64,000 nucleotides of DNA from Enterobacter kobei (GCF_001729765.1 NZ_CP017181.1:2418001-2482000); one strand, 5' to 3'; positions 28,287 to 38,869 are shown, counted from the stretch's first letter. Numbers and translations: made by a program. Notes: a model not told the origin generated them from the sequence alone.

Positions 28287-29774
28287 CTACTGCTTTGGCA
28301 CCTTCGCCAGGCTAAACCACATTCCTGCCGCCAGCAGCAACAGCATGCCCCCCGCACTCCCCAGCGCCACGCTGTGGGAGGTAATAAACGCACTTTTCGC
28401 CGCCTCCGTCACCGAAACCGCCAGTGCTGGCGTGAGATCCTGCGCCACCTTCATCGCCTCGCCGATGGATGACGAGGCTTTGTCGACGAGAGACGCATTC
28501 AGCCCCTGCGGCAAATCAATCGACGCAGAGAAACTGCGGGTCAGCAGCAGACCAAAGATAGCGATCCCAAGCCCGGCCCCCAGTTCATAAGACATGGTTT
28601 CAATCGCCCCGGCAGCGGCGGCCTTTTCTTTCGGCGCGGCGGCCATGATTGCAGAGGTCGAGGCCAGCAGCGCGCTGGCGGCGCTGAAGCCCAACAGCAC
28701 CATCAGGCTCCACGCCTGCCACTGCTGCGTGCTGAAATCGAGCATCGAGAGGCCAATGAAACTGACCGCGCTGAGCGCCATGCCACCCGCAGCCACAATG
28801 CGTAGCCCCAGACGCCCCACCAGTACTCCGGCGATCGGCCCGCTAAACCCGCTCGCCACCATGACCGGAAGCATAAACATGCCGGCTTCGAATGGCGTAA
28901 AGCCGTGAACGAATTGCAATTCCTGCGCCATCAGCAGCTCAAAGCCCACCAGCGCGATCATCGCCGTCATCGCCATCACCACACCGCTGAGAATGATGCG
29001 GTGACAAAACAGGCGCATGTCGATCATTGGCACGCGGGCGCGCAGTTGAATACGCACGAAAATCAACAGCATCACAGCCCCGGTAAGCAACGTACAGGCT
29101 ACCAGCCACGGCGACAGCACGCCTTTCAACGCGGTTTTGGCGCTGTAGACCAGCAGCAGGATTGCCACAATCAGCATGATGGCATGGCTGATATTCAGCG
29201 GCTGCTCAGGACGCCCCTGTTGACGGGGTACAAAACGCGCCGCCAGCGACACCACCACCAGCACAATCGGGACGTTGATTAAAAACACCGATCCCCAGTA
29301 GAAATGCTCAAGCAGGATACCGCCAATCAGCGGACCAAATGCCGCCCCACCTGAACCCACGGCCGCCCAGACGCCAAGCGCGATATTACGATCCCGCGCG
29401 TCGGTAAACAGCGTGCGGATCCCGGCCAGCGTGGCCGGAATGATCATTGCCGCACCGATTGCCAGCGAGGCGCGCGCCGCAATCAGCCACCCGGCTGACG
29501 GCGCAAAGGCTGCCGCCAGGGACGACACCCCAAACAGCATGCTGCCGATCATTAACAATCGTTTAAACCCCATGCGGTCACCGAGTGCGCCCATCGGCAG
29601 CACCATACCCGCCATCACCAGCGAGTAGATGTCGATAATCCACAGTAATTCGTTACCGCTGGCGCCCAGCGTCATGCTCAATGTCGTCGCCGCCACGTGC
29701 AGCACCGTCGCGTCGATCGCGACCGGGATATAAACCAGCACGATAATCACTAACGCTAACCACTGACGAAACAT
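28287..29774 (-). CDS. smvA: SmvA multidrug efflux MFS transporter
   Basis: A 14-helix drug:H+ antiporter of 495 residues, started at MFRQWLALVII, where AAGGA lies six bases upstream. Alternative in-frame Met codons five and more residues earlier lack this. It follows Salmonella SmvA closely (WIIDIYSLVMAGMVLPMGAL, AAPKEKAAAAGAIETM). SmvA exports methyl viologen and cationic biocides such as quaternary ammonium compounds and chlorhexidine. It is divergent from the TetR gene smvR. Confidence 0.93.
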   Translation of the reverse strand: MFRQWLALVIIVLVYIPVAIDATVLHVAATTLSMTLGASGNELLWIIDIYSLVMAGMVLPMGALGDRMGFKRLLMIGSMLFGVSSLAAAFAPSAGWLIAARASLAIGAAMIIPATLAGIRTLFTDARDRNIALGVWAAVGSGGAAFGPLIGGILLEHFYWGSVFLINVPIVLVVVSLAARFVPRQQGRPEQPLNISHAIMLIVAILLLVYSAKTALKGVLSPWLVACTLLTGAVMLLIFVRIQLRARVPMIDMRLFCHRIILSGVVMAMTAMIALVGFELLMAQELQFVHGFTPFEAGMFMLPVMVASGFSGPIAGVLVGRLGLRIVAAGGMALSAVSFIGLSMLDFSTQQWQAWSLMVLLGFSAASALLASTSAIMAAAPKEKAAAAGAIETMSYELGAGLGIAIFGLLLTRSFSASIDLPQGLNASLVDKASSSIGEAMKVAQDLTPALAVSVTEAAKSAFITSHSVALGSAGGMLLLLAAGMWFSLAKVPKQ

Positions 29775-29797
29775 AAATTTCCTTTTCATTTTAAACA

Positions 29798-29865
29798 TGG
29801 ACACATGTCCAGGATGCGATCCTACGTAAAGTTGAACGAGTGTCCAGCTTTTTGTTACACTCGTT
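29798..29865. promoter_or_regulatory. operator region between smvA and smvR
   Basis: TGGACA-CA-TGTCCA (29798-29811) is a dyad with perfect 6-base arms. A second copy, TGAACGAGTGTCCA (29833-29846), is imperfect, and AACGAGTGT (29835-29843) is inverted against ACACTCGTT (29857-29865). These are fitting SmvR sites in the 116-base divergent promoter region. Confidence 0.6.
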
Positions 29866-29890
29866 TCATTCCCATTGAGAGTGAGTAAAC

Positions 29891-30466
29891 ATGCGATATC
29901 TGAGCAAGGATGAACGGCGGGAAGCAATCTTACAGGCCGCCATGCGCGTGGCGCTCGCCGAGGGGCTGGCGGCGATGACGGTGCGGCGCATTGCGACTGA
30001 AGCGGGCGTCGCTACCGGGCAGGTGCATCACCACTTTGCCTCCGGCGGTGAGTTGAAATCGCTGGCATTCGTTCGCCTGATCCGCGAACTATTAGATGCC
30101 GACGTAGCGGATGAACGTGCCACCTGGCGGGAACGGTTGCACAGCATGCTCGGCAGCGACGACGGTAAGTTTGAGCCTTATATTCGACTGTGGCGGGAAG
30201 CGCAAATTCTCGCCAGCCGGGATCCCGAGATCAAAGCGGCTTATGTCCTGACCATGGAGATGTGGCATCACGAGACGGTGGCTATTATCTGTGCCGGGGC
30301 GGAAGCCAGGGCATTCACACTCACCGATCGGGCGGAAAATATTGCCTGGCGTTTGATAGGGCTGGTTTGCGGCCTGGATGGGATCACCGTATTAAATATG
30401 CCGGAAATGGACGATGCGGCGCTAAATAAACATCTCGACAAACTTATCACGCTGGAATTGTGTTAA
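29891..30466 (+). CDS. smvR: TetR family repressor SmvR
   Basis: A 191-residue TetR regulator: HTH in residues 8-55 (MTVRRIATEAGVATGQVHHHF) and a helical ligand domain. It is divergent from smvA, as in Klebsiella, where loss of SmvR raises SmvA and tolerance to chlorhexidine and other cationic biocides. A 10-bp hairpin overlaps its stop codon. Confidence 0.88.
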   Translation: MRYLSKDERREAILQAAMRVALAEGLAAMTVRRIATEAGVATGQVHHHFASGGELKSLAFVRLIRELLDADVADERATWRERLHSMLGSDDGKFEPYIRLWREAQILASRDPEIKAAYVLTMEMWHHETVAIICAGAEARAFTLTDRAENIAWRLIGLVCGLDGITVLNMPEMDDAALNKHLDKLITLELC

Positions 30467-30486
30467 TACTCCTTCTGGAGTATTAA
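30463..30486 (+). terminator. hairpin at the smvR end
   Basis: TTAATACTCC and GGAGTATTAA form a perfect 10-bp stem with the loop TTCT, including the TAA stop of smvR. No T run follows. Confidence 0.5.
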
Positions 30487-30675
30487 TTCCCGCAACACTT
30501 ACAATTGGTAACATATTAAGCGCTCCGCAATTTCCATTCTCACCTCAGGGGCGCGCTTTTTTATCTATCCTTTCAGATGTATCCCAAAACATCCAATAAA
30601 TCCAACAGCAAATTCTCACTCATCTTTTTGTTTTTACTTCTTTTTTCTTTCCATTAAGGTAAGCAAGAGGGCGCT

Positions 30676-32061
30676 ATGTCGCAACAAAGTGAAAAGAATA
30701 ATCCGCATCTGTTGAGTAACTGGAAACCTGAAAACGCGCAATTCTGGGAGAATAAAGGAAAACATATCGCACGAAGAAATCTATGGATTTCTGTGGCTTG
30801 CCTGCTATTAGCGTTTTGCGTCTGGATGTTATTTAGCGCTATCGCCGTCAACCTGAATAAAGTCGGATTTAATTTCACCACCGATCAGCTTTTTATGCTA
30901 ACAGCATTACCTTCTCTCTCCGGTGCGATATTGCGCGTCCCCTACTCATTTATGGTACCGATATTCGGTGGGCGTTACTGGACGGTATTGAGTACCGTCA
31001 TCCTGATTATCCCCTGCGTGTGGCTGGGAATTGCCATTCAAAACCCCGCGACGCCGTACTGGATCTTTATCATCATCGCCCTGCTCTGCGGATTTGCTGG
31101 CGCTAACTTCGCATCGAGCATGGGCAACATCAGCTTTTTCTTCCCGAAATCCAGACAGGGCAGTGCGCTGGGCATCAACGGCGGGCTGGGCAACCTGGGC
31201 GTCAGCGTGATGCAGCTGGTTGCGCCGCTGGTCATTTTCCTCCCGATGTTCACCTTCCTCGGGGTGCACGGCGTGCCACAGGAGGATGGCTCGACGATGT
31301 GGCTGGCAAACGCGGCCTGGATCTGGGCCCCCCTCCTGCTGCTGGCAACCATTGCGGCGTTTTTTGGCATGAACGATATTGCCAGCTCAAAGGCCTCCAT
31401 CGCCAGCCAGCTTCCGGTCCTGAAACGCTTTCACCTCTGGCTGCTAAGCCTGCTCTATCTGGCGACCTTCGGCTCATTTATCGGTTTCTCGGCGGGCTTT
31501 GCCATGCTGTCGAAAACCCAGTTTCCGGACGTGAACATCCTGCACCTCGCCTTCTTTGGTCCCCTGATCGGCGCGCTGGCCCGCTCGGCGGGCGGGATGA
31601 TCTCCGACAAACTGGGCGGCGTGCGGGTGACGCTGATCAACTTCGTCTTTATGGCGATTTTTAGCGCCCTAATTTTCCTGACGCTTCCGGGCTCAGGTTC
31701 AGGCAGTTTCTTCGCCTTCTATCTGGTGTTTATGGGGCTGTTCCTCACTGCCGGACTGGGCAGCGGCTCCACCTTCCAGATGATCGCGATTATTTTCCGC
31801 CAAATTACCCTCGACCGCGTCAAAAAGCAGGGCGGCACGGACGAGCAGGCGCAGCATGAAGCGGTGACCGAAACAGCGGCCGCGCTGGGCTTTATCTCTG
31901 CCATCGGCGCCGTGGGCGGCTTCTTCATTCCCAAAGCGTTTGGCACCTCGCTGGCGATGACCGGATCGCCGGTCGGGGCCATGAAAGTGTTCCTCGTGTT
32001 TTACATCGTCTGTGTCCTTGTCACCTGGCTGGTGTACGGCCGCAAATCGTCACAAAAATAA
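30676..32061 (+). CDS. narU: nitrate/nitrite transporter NarU
   Basis: A 461-residue NNP-family MFS transporter with 12 helices and both nitrate signatures (GFAGANFASSMGNISFFFP and ITDDK-type GGMISDKLGGVRV). It moves nitrate in and nitrite out and is the RpoS-linked partner of narZYWV in E. coli. The frame before the ATG is preceded by AAGCAAGAGGGCGC. narZ starts 67 bases downstream. Confidence 0.93.
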   Translation: MSQQSEKNNPHLLSNWKPENAQFWENKGKHIARRNLWISVACLLLAFCVWMLFSAIAVNLNKVGFNFTTDQLFMLTALPSLSGAILRVPYSFMVPIFGGRYWTVLSTVILIIPCVWLGIAIQNPATPYWIFIIIALLCGFAGANFASSMGNISFFFPKSRQGSALGINGGLGNLGVSVMQLVAPLVIFLPMFTFLGVHGVPQEDGSTMWLANAAWIWAPLLLLATIAAFFGMNDIASSKASIASQLPVLKRFHLWLLSLLYLATFGSFIGFSAGFAMLSKTQFPDVNILHLAFFGPLIGALARSAGGMISDKLGGVRVTLINFVFMAIFSALIFLTLPGSGSGSFFAFYLVFMGLFLTAGLGSGSTFQMIAIIFRQITLDRVKKQGGTDEQAQHEAVTETAAALGFISAIGAVGGFFIPKAFGTSLAMTGSPVGAMKVFLVFYIVCVLVTWLVYGRKSSQK

Positions 32062-32128
32062 TAACGACCTCTTTGCCGGAGCGGGATGCAACCCCCTCCG
32101 GCCATGCTATCGAAGCAGGAGAAATGTC

Positions 32129-35100
32129 ATGAGCAAACTGTTGGACCGCTTTCGTTACTTCAAAACAAAAGGCGACAGTTTCGCCGATGGGCACGGGCAG
32201 GTGTATCACACCAACCGCGACTGGGAAGACAGCTATCGTCAGCGCTGGCAGTTCGACAAGATTGTGCGCTCCACCCACGGCGTGAACTGTACCGGCTCCT
32301 GTAGCTGGAAGATTTATGTCAAAAATGGCCTGGTGACCTGGGAAACCCAGCAAACCGACTATCCACGCACCCGCCCTGACCTGCCCAACCACGAACCGCG
32401 CGGCTGCCCGCGTGGCGCAAGCTATTCCTGGTATCTCTACAGCGCCAACCGTCTCAAATACCCGCTGGTGCGCCGCAGGTTAATTGAACTCTGGCGAGAA
32501 GCGCTGGCGCAGCATACCGATCCGGTGCTGGCCTGGGATGCCATTCAGAACGATCCGCAGAAAGCGCAGAGCTACAGGAAAGCGCGCGGAAAAGGCGGTT
32601 TTATCCGCTCAAACTGGAAAGAGCTGAACCAGCTGATTGCCGCCGCCAACGTCTGGACCATCAAAAATTATGGCCCCGATCGCGTCGCCGGTTTTTCCCC
32701 TATCCCGGCGATGTCGATGGTCTCTTACGCCGCCGGGACCCGCTATCTCTCGCTGCTGGGCGGCACCTGCCTGAGCTTTTATGACTGGTACTGCGATCTG
32801 CCTCCGGCCTCCCCAATGACCTGGGGTGAGCAGACCGATGTGCCGGAATCAGCAGACTGGTATAACTCCAGCTACATCATTGCCTGGGGCTCGAACGTGC
32901 CGCAGACGCGTACCCCGGACGCCCACTTTTTCACTGAGGTGCGCTACAAAGGCACCAAAACCGTCGCCATTACGCCGGACTTCTCGGAAGTCGCGAAGCT
33001 GAGCGACCAGTGGCTGGCGCCTAAACAGGGCACCGACAGCGCTCTCGCCATGGCAATGGGCCATGTGATCCTTAAAGAGTTCCACCTCGATAACCCGAGC
33101 GACTACTTCCTCAACTACTGCCGCCGCTACACCGACATGCCGATGCTGGTCCTGCTGGACGAACAGGCCGATGGTCGCGTCGTACCGGGGCGGATGCTGC
33201 GGGCCTCAGACCTTGTCGACGGGCTGGGTGAAGCCAATAATCCTGAATGGAAAACGGTCGCCTTTGATATTGCCGGGAACCTGGTGGTGCCAAACGGTTC
33301 CATCGGCTTCCGCTGGGGAGAAAAAGGCAAATGGAACCTGGAGCCCCGGGCGGCAGGCCATGAAAGCGAGCTGACCCTCTCCCTGCTGATTACGCACGAT
33401 AGCGTCGCAGATGTCGCCTTCCCCTACTTTGGCGGTAATGAGAACCCGCATTTTCGCAGCGTGAAGCAGGAGCCGGTGCTGACGCGCCGCGTGCCGAGCA
33501 AAACCCTGACGCTCGCCGACGGTCGCGAGAAACGGGTGGTCAGCGTTTACGATCTGGTGCTGGCGAACTACGGCCTCGATCGTGGTCTGCAGGACAGTAA
33601 CGCCGCAGACAGCTATGACCAGATCAAAGCCTACACTCCCGCCTGGGGAGAGCAGATCACCGGCGTACCCGCGTATCTGATTGAAAAAATCGCCCGCGAG
33701 TTTGCCGACACGGCGCACAAAACGCACGGGCGGTCGATGATTATCCTCGGTGCCGGGGTGAATCACTGGTACCACATGGACATGAACTACCGCGGGATGA
33801 TCAACATGCTGGTCTTCTGCGGCTGCGTCGGGCAGAGCGGTGGCGGCTGGTCGCACTATGTGGGCCAGGAGAAACTGCGTCCGCAAACCGGCTGGCTGCC
33901 GCTGGCCTTTGCGCTGGACTGGAACCGCCCGCCACGTCAGATGAACAGCACGTCATTCTTTTACAACCACGCCAGCCAGTGGCGCTATGAGAAGCTGACC
34001 GCGCAGGAGCTCCTCTCCCCGCTGGCCGATGCCACCCAATTTACCGGGCACCTGATCGACTTCAACGTTCGCGCCGAGCGCATGGGCTGGTTGCCCTCGG
34101 CGCCGCAGCTCAACCTGAACCCGTTGCACATTAAGGCACGTGCCGATGCGGCGGGCATGACGCCGCAGGACTACACCGTTCAGGGGCTAAAATCGGGTGA
34201 CGTTCGCTTCGCCTGCGAGCAACCCGATAACGGCAAGAACCACCCGCGTAACCTGTTTGTCTGGCGCTCTAACCTTCTTGGCTCGTCCGGGAAAGGTCAC
34301 GAGTACATGCTGAAATACCTGCTCGGCACCGAGAGCGGCATTCAGGGTGAAGATTTGGGTTCCACAGACGACGTGAAGCCTGAAGAGGTCGAATGGCAAA
34401 CCGCTGCCATCGAGGGCAAACTCGATCTGCTGGTGACGCTCGACTTCCGCATGTCCAGCACCTGTCTGTTCTCCGATATCGTCCTGCCGACTGCCACCTG
34501 GTACGAAAAAGACGATATGAATACCTCGGACATGCACCCGTTTATTCACCCGCTCTCCGCCGCCGTCGATCCGGCGTGGGAATCGCGCAGCGACTGGGAG
34601 ATCTACAAAGGCATCGCCAGGGTCTTCTCCGAGGTGTGCGTCGGTCACCTGGGCACCGAAACCGACGTGGTTCTGCAACCGTTGCAGCACGACTCTCCGG
34701 CGGAACTCTCTCAGCCGTTTGATATCCAGGACTGGCGCAAAGGTGAATGCGATTTGATCCCCGGCAAAACCGCGCCAAACATTGCGGTCGTTGAGCGAAA
34801 CTACCCGGAAACTTACGAGCGCTTTACGTCTCTTGGCCCCCTGATGGACAAGCTCGGTAACGGCGGAAAAGGCATATCGTGGAATACCCAGAACGAGGTC
34901 GATTTCCTCGGCAAGCTCAATTACGTCAAGCCCGACGGCCCGGCAAAAGGTCGTCCGCGGATTGAAACCGCCATTGACGCTTCAGAGGTGATCCTCGCCC
35001 TCGCGCCGGAAACCAACGGTCAGGTGGCGGTTAAGGCCTGGCAAGCGCTTGGGGAGTTGACCGGACGTGACCACACGCATCTGGCGCTGAACAAAGAAGA

Positions 35101-35869
35101 CGAGAAAATTCGCTTCCGCGACATCCAGGCGCAGCCGCGCAAAATCATCTCCAGCCCAACCTGGTCCGGTCTTGAAAGCGAGCATGTCTCCTATAACGCG
35201 GGTTATACCAACGTTCATGAGCTAATCCCCTGGCGCACCCTTTCCGGTCGTCAGCAGTTGTATCAGGATCACCCGTGGATGCGTGCTTTCGGGGAGAGTC
35301 TGGTGGCCTACCGTCCGCCGATTGATACCCGTAGCGTGAGCCATATGCGCGAGATCCCGCCGAACGGCTTCCCGGAAAAAGCGCTTAACTTCCTGACGCC
35401 GCATCAGAAATGGGGCATTCACTCCACCTACAGCGAAAACCTCCTGATGCAGACCCTGTCGCGCGGCGGGCCGATTGTCTGGATAAGCGAAACCGACGCG
35501 CGTGAGCTGGGCATTGAGGACAACGACTGGATCGAAGCCTTTAACGCTAACGGCGCCCTCACCGCCCGCGCGGTAGTCAGCCAGCGCGTGCCGCCGGGCA
35601 TGACCATGATGTACCACGCTCAGGAGCGCATTCTGAACATTCCGGGCTCTGAAGTGACCGGCCGGCGCGGGGGGATCCACAACTCCGTTACCCGCGTCTG
35701 CCCGAAGCCGACGCACATGATCGGCGGCTATGCGCAGCTGGCGTACAGCTTTAACTATTACGGCACCGTCGGCTCGAACCGCGACGAATTCATCATGATC
35801 CGCAAAATGAAAAACATTAACTGGCTGGATGGCGAAGGTCGGGATCAGGTACAGGAGACGAAAAAATGA
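32129..35869 (+). CDS. narZ: respiratory nitrate reductase 2, alpha subunit
   Basis: A molybdenum bis-MGD catalytic subunit of 1246 residues when started at MSKLLDRFRYF (AGCAGGAGAAATGTC before it), the E. coli length. The FS0 cluster ligands are His50, Cys54 and Cys58 (STHGVNCTGSCSW), then Cys93 in RGCPRG. The N-terminal region keeps only a vestigial Tat-like sequence, as in NarG. It reduces nitrate to nitrite on the cytoplasmic face. It overlaps narY by four bases. Confidence 0.95.
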   Translation: MSKLLDRFRYFKTKGDSFADGHGQVYHTNRDWEDSYRQRWQFDKIVRSTHGVNCTGSCSWKIYVKNGLVTWETQQTDYPRTRPDLPNHEPRGCPRGASYSWYLYSANRLKYPLVRRRLIELWREALAQHTDPVLAWDAIQNDPQKAQSYRKARGKGGFIRSNWKELNQLIAAANVWTIKNYGPDRVAGFSPIPAMSMVSYAAGTRYLSLLGGTCLSFYDWYCDLPPASPMTWGEQTDVPESADWYNSSYIIAWGSNVPQTRTPDAHFFTEVRYKGTKTVAITPDFSEVAKLSDQWLAPKQGTDSALAMAMGHVILKEFHLDNPSDYFLNYCRRYTDMPMLVLLDEQADGRVVPGRMLRASDLVDGLGEANNPEWKTVAFDIAGNLVVPNGSIGFRWGEKGKWNLEPRAAGHESELTLSLLITHDSVADVAFPYFGGNENPHFRSVKQEPVLTRRVPSKTLTLADGREKRVVSVYDLVLANYGLDRGLQDSNAADSYDQIKAYTPAWGEQITGVPAYLIEKIAREFADTAHKTHGRSMIILGAGVNHWYHMDMNYRGMINMLVFCGCVGQSGGGWSHYVGQEKLRPQTGWLPLAFALDWNRPPRQMNSTSFFYNHASQWRYEKLTAQELLSPLADATQFTGHLIDFNVRAERMGWLPSAPQLNLNPLHIKARADAAGMTPQDYTVQGLKSGDVRFACEQPDNGKNHPRNLFVWRSNLLGSSGKGHEYMLKYLLGTESGIQGEDLGSTDDVKPEEVEWQTAAIEGKLDLLVTLDFRMSSTCLFSDIVLPTATWYEKDDMNTSDMHPFIHPLSAAVDPAWESRSDWEIYKGIARVFSEVCVGHLGTETDVVLQPLQHDSPAELSQPFDIQDWRKGECDLIPGKTAPNIAVVERNYPETYERFTSLGPLMDKLGNGGKGISWNTQNEVDFLGKLNYVKPDGPAKGRPRIETAIDASEVILALAPETNGQVAVKAWQALGELTGRDHTHLALNKEDEKIRFRDIQAQPRKIISSPTWSGLESEHVSYNAGYTNVHELIPWRTLSGRQQLYQDHPWMRAFGESLVAYRPPIDTRSVSHMREIPPNGFPEKALNFLTPHQKWGIHSTYSENLLMQTLSRGGPIVWISETDARELGIEDNDWIEAFNANGALTARAVVSQRVPPGMTMMYHAQERILNIPGSEVTGRRGGIHNSVTRVCPKPTHMIGGYAQLAYSFNYYGTVGSNRDEFIMIRKMKNINWLDGEGRDQVQETKK

Positions 35870-37410
35870 AAATACGCTCACAGGTTGGCATGGTTCTGAA
35901 TCTCGATAAATGCATCGGCTGCCACACCTGCTCGGTCACCTGTAAGAACGTCTGGACCGGGCGTGAAGGCATGGAATATGCGTGGTTCAACAACGTCGAA
36001 ACCAAGCCGGGCATTGGCTATCCAAAAAACTGGGAAGACCAGGATGAGTGGCAAGGCGGCTGGATCCGCGGGATCAACGGCAAACTGACCCCGCGTCTCG
36101 GCGGCAAAATGGGCGTTCTGTCGAAAATTTTCGCTAACCCTGTTCTGCCGCAAATTGACGATTACTATGAACCCTTCACCTTTGATTATCAGGACCTGCA
36201 TCGCGCCCCGGAGGGGGATCATCTCCCTACCGCTCGCCCTCGCTCGCTGATTGACGGCAAGCGGATGGATAAAATCGTTTGGGGGCCTAACTGGGAGGAG
36301 CTGCTGGGCGGTGAGTTCGAAAAGCGCGCCCGCGACCGCAACTTTCAGAAGATCCAGAAGGAGATGTACGGCCAGTTTGAAAATACCTTCATGATGTACC
36401 TGCCGCGCCTGTGCGAGCACTGTCTGAATCCAAGCTGCGTCGCCACCTGCCCGAGCGGTGCCATTTACAAGCGCGAAGAGGACGGCATTGTGCTGATTGA
36501 CCAGGACAAGTGCCGCGGCTGGCGTCTGTGCATCAGCGGTTGCCCGTACAAGAAAATCTACTTCAACTGGAAGAGCGGTAAATCCGAGAAATGCATCTTC
36601 TGCTACCCGCGCATTGAGTCCGGCCAGCCGACCGTTTGCTCAGAAACCTGCGTCGGGCGTATTCGCTATCTCGGCGTGCTGCTGTACGACGCGGACCGCA
36701 TTGAAGAAGCGGCCAGCACCGAGCACGAAACCGATCTGTACGAACGTCAGTGCGACGTGTTCCTGAATCCGCACGATCCGGCGGTCATCGAAGAAGCGCT
36801 GAAACAGGGTATTCCGGCGAACGTCATTGAGGCAGCGCAAAAATCGCCTGTTTATAAAATGGCGATGGACTGGAAGCTGGCTCTGCCGCTGCACCCGGAA
36901 TACCGCACCCTGCCGATGGTCTGGTACGTGCCACCGCTGTCACCGATTCAGTCCTACGCGGATGCCGGCGGCCTGCCGCAGAGTGATGGCGTGCTGCCTG
37001 CTGTCGAAAGCCTGCGCATCCCGGTGCAGTATCTGGCAAATATGCTTAGCGCAGGTGACCCAGGCCCGGTGCTGCGTGCTCTGAAACGCATGATGGCGAT
37101 GCGCCACTACAAACGCTCCCAGACCGTGGAAGGCGTGACCGATACTCGCGCCATCGAAGAAGTCGGGCTGACCGAAGCGCAGGTTGAGGAGATGTACCGC
37201 TATCTGGCTATTGCGAATTACGAAGATCGCTTCGTGATCCCCACCAGCCACCGTGAAATGGCGCGCGACGCGTTCCCGGAGAAAAACGGCTGCGGCTTCA
37301 CCTTTGGTGACGGTTGCCACGGCTCCGACACCAAATTCAACCTCTTCAACAGCAGCCGCATCGATGCCATCAACATTACCGAGGTGCGCGAACATGGGGA
37401 GGGAGAATAA
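35866..37410 (+). CDS. narY: respiratory nitrate reductase 2, beta subunit
   Basis: A 514-residue electron-transfer subunit with four cysteine clusters: CIGCHTCSVTC, CEHCLNPSCVATC, CRGWRLCISGC (the [3Fe-4S] type, where Trp replaces a Cys) and CIFCYPR...CSETC. It carries electrons from NarV to NarZ. The length is that of E. coli NarY. It shares one base with narW (TAATG). Confidence 0.95.
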   Translation: MKIRSQVGMVLNLDKCIGCHTCSVTCKNVWTGREGMEYAWFNNVETKPGIGYPKNWEDQDEWQGGWIRGINGKLTPRLGGKMGVLSKIFANPVLPQIDDYYEPFTFDYQDLHRAPEGDHLPTARPRSLIDGKRMDKIVWGPNWEELLGGEFEKRARDRNFQKIQKEMYGQFENTFMMYLPRLCEHCLNPSCVATCPSGAIYKREEDGIVLIDQDKCRGWRLCISGCPYKKIYFNWKSGKSEKCIFCYPRIESGQPTVCSETCVGRIRYLGVLLYDADRIEEAASTEHETDLYERQCDVFLNPHDPAVIEEALKQGIPANVIEAAQKSPVYKMAMDWKLALPLHPEYRTLPMVWYVPPLSPIQSYADAGGLPQSDGVLPAVESLRIPVQYLANMLSAGDPGPVLRALKRMMAMRHYKRSQTVEGVTDTRAIEEVGLTEAQVEEMYRYLAIANYEDRFVIPTSHREMARDAFPEKNGCGFTFGDGCHGSDTKFNLFNSSRIDAINITEVREHGEGE

Positions 37411-38105
37411 TGCAGATCCTCAAGATCGTCGCGCTGCTGATTGAGTATCCCGATGACACGCTGTGGGAGAACCGTGAAGAAGCGCTCTCGTTGATTGCGC
37501 AGGACGCGCCCATGCTGCTGCCGTTTGCCCGACAGCACCTGAGCGCCCCGCTGCTGGATAAACAGGCCGAGTGGTGTGAAGTGTTCGAACGCGGGCGCGC
37601 GACCTCGCTGCTGCTGTTCGAGCACGTTCACGCCGAATCCCGCGATCGCGGTCAGGCGATGGTTGACCTGATGAGTCAGTATGAAAAAGCGGGCCTGGTG
37701 CTGGACTGCCGTGAACTGCCGGATTACCTGCCGCTCTATCTGGAATATCTCAGCATCGTAACCGACGACGAAGCGCGTGAGGGATTGCAGAACGTCGCGC
37801 CAATCCTCGCCCTGGTTGGCGGTCGTCTGAAACAGCGCGGCGTGGCGCATTATCAGCTGTTTGACGCCCTGCTCGCCCTCGCCGGAAGCCGCCTTTCAAG
37901 TGACAGTGTCACTCAACAGGTGTCAGGCGAGAAACGCGACGACACCCGCCAGGCGCTGGATGCCGTGTGGGAAGAGGAACAGGTGAAGTTTATCGAAGAC
38001 AACGCCACTTCGTGCGACAGCTCGCCGATGCAGCACTATCAACGACGCTTTAGCCAGGACGTCGCGCCGCAGTACGTGAACGTCAGTGCCGGAGGCCCAA
38101 AATGA
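37410..38105 (+). CDS. narW: nitrate reductase 2 assembly chaperone
   Basis: A 231-residue NarJ/NarW-family chaperone that starts [16 protein letters not shown]. The coding frame is open further upstream inside narY, but the ATG at 37410 gives the E. coli length and follows GGGAGGGAGAA. It helps insert the molybdenum cofactor into NarZ and is not part of the final enzyme. It overlaps narV by four bases. Confidence 0.94.
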   Translation: MQILKIVALLIEYPDDTLWENREEALSLIAQDAPMLLPFARQHLSAPLLDKQAEWCEVFERGRATSLLLFEHVHAESRDRGQAMVDLMSQYEKAGLVLDCRELPDYLPLYLEYLSIVTDDEAREGLQNVAPILALVGGRLKQRGVAHYQLFDALLALAGSRLSSDSVTQQVSGEKRDDTRQALDAVWEEEQVKFIEDNATSCDSSPMQHYQRRFSQDVAPQYVNVSAGGPK

Positions 38106-38782
38106 CACATTACCTGAACGTGTTTTTCTATGATATTTACCCCTACATCTGCGCCACCGTTTTTTTCCTCGGCAGCTGGCTGCGTTACGACTACGGGCAG
38201 TACACCTGGCGCGCCTCGTCGAGCCAGATGCTCAGCAAACGCGGTATGAACTGGGCCTCTAACCTGTTTCACATCGGGATCCTGGGGATTTTCTTCGGCC
38301 ACCTGTTCGGCATGTTAACCCCGCACTGGATGTATGCCTGGTTTTTGCCCGTCGCGGTTAAACAGCAGTTGGCTATGATTGCGGGCGGGATTTGCGGCGT
38401 GCTGACACTCATCGGTGGGTCAATGCTGCTGATCCGCCGCCTGTTCAACCAGCGCGTGCGTGCAACGTCCACCACGCCGGATATCATCATCATGAGTATC
38501 CTGCTGATCCAGTGCATTCTTGGGCTGTCGACCATTCCGTTCTCCGCTCAGTATCCGGACGGAAGCGAGATGATGAAGCTGGTCGGCTGGGCACAGGGGA
38601 TCGTGACGTTTAAGGGCGGCTCGTCGGAGATGTTAAGCGGCGTGGCACCGATCTTCCGCGTACATCTGGTGCTGGGAATGACGATCTTCCTTATCTTCCC
38701 GTTCACCCGCTTGGTCCACGTCTGGAGCGCGCCGTTTGAGTATTTTACCCGGCGGTATCAGGTGGTGAGATCGCGCCGCTGA
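38102..38782 (+). CDS. narV: respiratory nitrate reductase 2, gamma subunit (cytochrome b)
   Basis: A 226-residue membrane cytochrome b with five helices and two heme groups; likely ligands lie in [18 protein letters not shown] and VHLVLGMT...RLVHVW. It takes electrons from quinol. Length and end of operon match E. coli. A BIME element follows directly. Confidence 0.95.
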   Translation: MTHYLNVFFYDIYPYICATVFFLGSWLRYDYGQYTWRASSSQMLSKRGMNWASNLFHIGILGIFFGHLFGMLTPHWMYAWFLPVAVKQQLAMIAGGICGVLTLIGGSMLLIRRLFNQRVRATSTTPDIIIMSILLIQCILGLSTIPFSAQYPDGSEMMKLVGWAQGIVTFKGGSSEMLSGVAPIFRVHLVLGMTIFLIFPFTRLVHVWSAPFEYFTRRYQVVRSRR

Positions 38783-38787
38783 GTGTG

Positions 38788-38862
38788 TCGGGTGGCGGCT
38801 ACGCCTTACCCGCCCTACGTTCGAGCCCTTGCAGGCCCGGTAAGGCGTAGCCGCCACCGGGC
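38788..38862. repeat. BIME (paired REP) element, copy 1
   Basis: TCGGGTGGCGGCTACGCCTT on one side and AAGGCGTAGCCGCCACCGGG on the other form two inverted REP units around a CTACGTTCGAGCCCTTGCAGG linker region. It is nearly the same as the element at 39341-39416. Confidence 0.85.
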
Positions 38863-38869
38863 TATAAGG

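Noticed and set aside
32012..32128. N-terminal extension of NarZ
   Set aside because: It overlaps the end of narU in another frame; the ATG at 32129 gives 1246 residues and has a ribosome site.
37314..37409. N-terminal extension of NarW into narY
   Set aside because: The start at 37410 gives the E. coli length and the usual TAATG coupling.
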